From Prunella strophiata (taxonomy: Eukaryota; Chordata; Aves; Passeriformes; Prunellidae), in assembly GCA_036583965.1 (NCBI GenBank), contig JAZBQD010000019.1:17003585-17067584 (forward strand): 64,000 nucleotides of DNA, written 5' to 3'. The notes below the pieces were generated by a model. That model saw nothing but the letters and a program-made list of their open reading frames with translations, had not been told where the DNA came from and made no database searches. Position numbers and translations under genes: made by a program. Position 1 is the stretch's first letter. Every line of letters starts with the position of its first letter. Shown here piece by piece: positions 59,301 to 64,000 of this stretch.

Positions 59301-60505
59301 GCTACACAAAATGCTATCCAGAACTGCAATGTACTTCCACACTGAGAGGTGATCATAGTTTGTAGGAAGCAGCCATGCTTGTAAACAGTGTTAGCACTGT
59401 AACAAACAACCAAGAAAGAATCACCTTATAACTTAGGGTCATGCAGCTCAGTTGGGCTGGAGCTCACCCAAAGATGGAACGCTTCTCAACACCCTACTCC
59501 TCCTAATTGTTATGTTTCCCATTTTCTTTTGCAAGTAATACTTTATAGTGTAAATACCTCACTGGTGGTGTCACCTATGACATTTTGGCCTTTTCATTCT
59601 TCCCATACTTTCCTCCAGAAACTGGCCAGGATTCTTGCTGTTGATGTTTCACTGCTATCTCCCCAGTTGCCTGTAGGAGAGTTCGTTGGGTCAGATATCC
59701 AGACGGGATCTGTGCATGTGTATCGTATTCACCTGACCTAAAAGGCCTCCCACAATCCTGCCTGCTGGGGATCATTTCCACATGAAGGCGCCTGCAGCTG
59801 GCCTGCAGCCCAGCTGGGTTTGAGCTGCTCCTGAGGGGAAGCAATGTGGTGTGACTGCAGCATGCTGTCTGTCACTCCTGGCTCTGGAGGAAAAACTTCA
59901 GCTGTTTTTTCACAGAGGCCACTTTGGTTTGACAGAATTTATGATCTCTGGCTCTGCAGGAAGGTGCATGCATTGTTCCAAAGCCAGGCACAGTCTTGCA
60001 AGAAATGTTTGTACAGTCATGGGCTTCAGCTAATACCTATGCTGGAGGCAGGGTGGTTGGTTTTAAATTTGTGGCACAGATAATCTGCAATGAAGATAAT
60101 CTAATCATAGATAATTGAGAATTGGCTCAATGGGTGTTACAGTCCTGCTCTCAATTTTGATCTTGCACAGGCTGTTATTTTGCTGCTGTCCCGGCACCAC
60201 TATCAGCATGAGGTATTCTTGCTTCCCTGCTCCTGTTCCCTCTTCTGCCCGTGGCATGCCAGCCATTCAGTTGTGCTAGCAACTGAATGTGCTAGTGATT
60301 ATCACAATCAATAATTCTTTTTTAACTCCAGTCAGTTCCTTGACTTAGTGCTGGCAACTTTTTAATGAACTCTAGTTAAGAAGGCCGGCAAGAAATTTTG
60401 TTGGCACAGATGTGTTAAGGTTTTAAGCTACTGCTGCCATTTTTTGTCATGCAACAGTAGCCACAGCTCAGCTGTATTTCTGTAATTTCACTAATTTTAT
60501 TAACT

Positions 60506-60537
60506 ATACCATTGTAAATTAGGATTTACAATGGTAT
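60506..60537. repeat. Perfect 14-bp inverted repeat, 4-nt loop
   Basis: ATACCATTGTAAAT (60506-60519), the loop TAGG, and ATTTACAATGGTAT (60524-60537) are exact reverse complements. Transcribed from either strand this would form a stable small hairpin. No protein or known RNA family is recognised around it. Confidence 0.9.
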
Positions 60538-62519
60538 TTGTTACAGTTTATTTTAATCTCAAATAAAGAAATGCTCTCACGATCACCAAACATGTTTTGA
60601 GAAGGTGAAATAATAAAAACCGAAAAATTATGGCAGGTAGTTGGAGATTTGAGAGAAGGCTTTGTCTCCCTTGCAAATAAAATAATTTAGGAATGCCATC
60701 AATAAATAGAATTATTTGATTTCGGCAGATGAAAACAGGGTTATCTTCTGTTTAGTACTGAACCACTACTTAGAAAACTGCAGGGTTACAGAATTAGAAA
60801 TCACACACAGTACTCTGAAAAACTCAATTGCTTCACTGAGCACTTCGTGGCTTGTTGAGAATGAGAAGCAATAGAGCCTCAGACTTGCCAGTCATCTTTG
60901 TCATTGACTTCAGTGAAGGAAAGGCTACAAATAAAGTTGCTGCAGGGGCCCTCTGTCCCACAGCTGGGTGTGGCAGGGCCAGACACTGCAGAGAAATAAA
61001 TGACTTGTCCTTGGAGCTGCCTCTGTCACGCCACCCTGCTTGGCTGGGGCAGGGGAAATGTACAGGGTGGAGGGAGACTGATGATCATCAGGCTTCAGAA
61101 ATCCCTTCTAGGAGTGCCATCTGATGGGTAACTGTGATTTTTGTTGAGAGGGTGAGAATCCTTGTGTGCAGAAAACATAACTGAAAAGGAAAAGGAATCC
61201 AAACAAAGGTAATAAATGCAGAGCAGGCACTTTGACAAGGAGCAAACAGATTCCCTTTTGACAAGCAACGGAACTGATGACTGTCAAGCTCTTTCCTTGA
61301 CGGGAAAAAAAGATGTCAGAATCTGCTGCTGGAGAAATCTCCCACCCAATCTGACTATCAAAACACAGCTAGCAACCCCAGGGAAGAAGATTCCTGAATA
61401 ACAGGGGAAAACAACACATGAAAATACTCTATTTCTTTTGATTTGAGAAGAACAAATTCTATCAGCAGAAAACTGTTTGGCTACAGCTATTAATTAACAT
61501 TATTGGCATTTTCTAACTCTGGTCTTTCTTTCTGCTTTCCACCCTTTTCTCTCCAAGCACCTCTCCCCATCTTATCTATGTTTCTGAACAACTCACTAAC
61601 TCACTGTGCTGATTATCTGAATGTCCTTCTCTCTGGGCTCATCTGTGACTGCTAGTCCTAGTAATTTACTTTTTGAAATAGTTATTTTACTGAATAGCAG
61701 TAGAAAGTAATTACTTCTAGCAGCCAAAGAAAAACCCTGATCTTAGCATTTTAAAACAGGATACTTTACAGACAAAGTCTTAAAGTCTCCAGGGTTCATA
61801 TTTCTGTAGTGGTACTCTAGTACAGGGCCTCCATTTACGATTATGGCCGTTCAAGAATTTCTATAATGTCAACACTGGAGTCTCTTTCCTTTCTAGTATA
61901 GTGTTCCTGATTTTTTGCTAACAAATATGGGATACCAACCCACAAACTGAAGGTGCAGTGTTCTATAAATGAACTTGGATGAACCTAGCAGAGCCTGCTT
62001 TATGTAGCTCTTCCTAAATGAAGGCTGCTCTGACAGTGTTTAGAGATTCCACAGTTCATATGAGGCTACTGTGTGCTTCTGCCAAGGGCCGTAACATAGT
62101 TTGGGGTGGAGTGCAGCTTCCCCTTTCAGTGAGAAGGTGCCAGAAGTTTTTGATTTAAGCATATGGTGTACTTTCTTCACTAAAACAGCAATGTGCTTAG
62201 CTCAGAAGTACTTAATTCTAAAACTCAGTGATACCCTTTTGATAGCAGAGTTGGTAGAATGCCATTTAAGTGTTATTTGGATTTTAGGACTTTGAGCAGC
62301 CCTAAATATGGGGAATCAATGGTTGTGATTCCTAGGAAATACAGCTGCAGTGTTACATTGCTTTCAGCACAAGATTGTCTACCATGATTAGCTATACTTA
62401 ATTGAAGTTGTTCTGGATATACTGATCAACACTAACAATAATTTCTTAATCATTAATGAATTGTGTAAATTTTTATCTGCCTTCCTATTTACTTCTATAT
62501 GGATTTTTTGTATTGTTTT

Positions 62520-62531
<12 letters not shown>

Positions 62532-62579
<48 letters not shown>
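62532..62579. repeat. (AT)24 microsatellite
   Basis: There are 24 uninterrupted AT units, preceded by an 'acat' tetranucleotide run. The tract is likely length-variable between individuals. Confidence 0.97.
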
Positions 62580-62583
<4 letters not shown>

Positions 62584-63268
62584 TTTCTAGTTCAGAATGG
62601 TAACCTGATTCCTAGGCTAAATTATAGAAAGAAGAGCTCATATCTAATGTGGATAATAATGAAAAGAGTAGACAAGAATTGTTTATCAAAGCAAAGTGTA
62701 TGGAATAAGAAACTGTCATTGAAGCATCTTGGAAGTTGTCCATATTTACATGACACTTCATGTAAATAAAGTGAAGTCATGAAAATAGGTGAGAAGTCCT
62801 CCGTCCAAAAAACTCATATAGTCAGATGGGTAGAAAGTATGTCAGATAATGGCTGCAGTTGAGAAAATTAACTCAGGATTCATGAAAGCCCAACAAAAAA
62901 GCCCAACATGAAAGCTTTGAACAAAATTTATGATCTGAGAGAAAGTAATGAAGAATCTCTGGGGAATTAAAAAAGAATGTAACATTTAATAAGGGAAGAA
63001 GGAGTGTTTGGGATAGACAGTGAGATAAATGATTGGTGTACAATACTGAGTGTCTGGGGGAAAAAAAGGAACAATATATGCCTGGCTATTTTTGAGCAGA
63101 TGGTCATGATCATCCTGAGTTTGGGTACCAAAAAGGGAATAAATATGTATGGGAGACAGATCTGTGCTACGAGTTCTTTGAAAAAAGGGTTGTCATCTGG
63201 TTTTGTGCATGTCTGGGTGTGGAATAGTGGTTCTGAAGAGAGAGAATTCTGGAGAGAGAATTCATACA

Positions 63269-63339
63269 GGATCATAGCATGAGTCAGCTTGGAAGAGCCT
63301 TCAGAATAACTTCTAGTTCAACCTCCTGCTCACATGGGA
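63269..63339 (-). mobile_element. CR1 LINE 3'-end fragment, reverse orientation
   Basis: The plus strand reads 'ggatcatagcatgagtcagc', 'ttggaagagccttcagaata' and 'acttctagttcaacctcctg', the reverse complement of a CR1 3' end. The match fades after 'cacatggg'. Confidence 0.75.
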
Positions 63340-64000
63340 ATGAAAATGGTTGCAAACATTTTGATAAAGTTGAGCATATTCATGTTTGTGGTACAGACTA
63401 ACAGATTTTTGAAGTACTCAATTCTCTTGGGAATCTGTAATGCATGTATGTGTGTATAAAAATAAACTACAGAATATAAAATTGTATATATATTTTCACT
63501 CTTACCCTGATGCAGGTGTATGGGCATTCAAATTATTTTGGCTTAGGCTATTCTTAATCTTGCACTACGAACTAGGTTTGAATTGCCATCATCCTTACTT
63601 TTCCTCCTAATACATTTAATGAATGTACAACTGGTTCCAGCCTTCTGAGCCAAAAGAACTGCTTTTATGCAATTTAATGGGTGTAGCAAAACACTAAGGG
63701 ACAGGTAAGGTGAAAAAAAAGTGCATGAAAAAAGCACAGACATACCTTTGAGGACTTACCTATGGTTCTTTGAGGAAGAACCATAAAAATAAAATTAATG
63801 TTCTTTCTTCTCTACATGAAAATTAAATTTCCAATTGCTGTTATAGAGCTTACCTATGCATTCTTCCTCTTTTCAAAGTTGTGCAGCATACTGATGCTCT
63901 TAGGGTCAAAAGGAACAGCACATCAGCAGAATAACTGCAGTCTGTATGATAGGACTTTCACTGCTAGTAAGATAGAGGATTAAATTTTAATAAATATATA
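63340..64000. other. Intergenic sequence to the window end
   Basis: AT-rich DNA after the reverse CR1 fragment. Nothing recognised. Confidence 0.7.

Larger units (their letters stand above)
56371..63268. other. Intergenic sequence, no gene recognised
   Basis: The left end (to about 57.0 kb) may still belong to the decayed retrovirus; a zinc-knuckle-like CPHCGNPAKSH can be read on the minus strand near 56.8 kb. The rest is AT-rich DNA holding the hairpin and microsatellite listed separately. No coding gene is recognised. Confidence 0.6.

Noticed and set aside
59443..59500. A tRNA-like 'agctcagttgggctggagc' stretch
   Set aside because: It resembles a D-arm locally, but no acceptor stem, anticodon loop or T-arm with the right spacing could be laid out.

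Overview
The window is vertebrate nuclear DNA, almost certainly from a bird. It is AT-rich and gene-poor. It carries several short 3'-end fragments of CR1-type LINEs with the typical avian tail (a 'tccaaccca' block, then 'attct(g/a)tgattct' octamers). It also holds one split gene, CALM1, which encodes vertebrate calmodulin, on the minus strand at about 34.3-42.4 kb. The silent codon pattern agrees with CALM1 rather than CALM2.

Layout: 1-30.9 kb is intergenic sequence 3' of CALM1, with CR1 fragments near 9.2, 11.9 and 26.2 kb, simple repeats and no convincing coding gene. 30.9-34.3 kb probably holds the CALM1 3' UTR, with candidate short and long polyadenylation sites and an embedded antisense CR1-like fragment. 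34.27-42.32 kb contains all six coding exons, which join to exactly 149 codons plus a stop with GT-AG introns throughout. 41.2-42.9 kb is a CpG island covering the 5' part of intron 1, the start codon, the 5' UTR and a TATA-containing promoter. 42.9-50.1 kb is AT-rich intergenic DNA.

50.1-51.2 kb is a second CpG island with two NF-Y/CCAAT boxes and no recognisable coding gene. It is probably an orphan promoter, for example of a non-coding RNA or a remote alternative first exon. 51.2-54.9 kb is AT-rich sequence with possible conserved non-coding elements. Around 55-57 kb, on the minus strand, lies a badly decayed endogenous retrovirus pol remnant with reverse-transcriptase-like motifs, most like the class III/ERV-L group. 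57-64 kb is intergenic, with a perfect 14-bp hairpin, a 24-unit AT microsatellite and a reverse-orientation CR1 end.

CALM1 is the only gene called with confidence. The many long open frames in the two CpG islands are attributed to stop-poor GC-rich DNA. No bacterial-type system, CRISPR array, tRNA or rRNA was seen.
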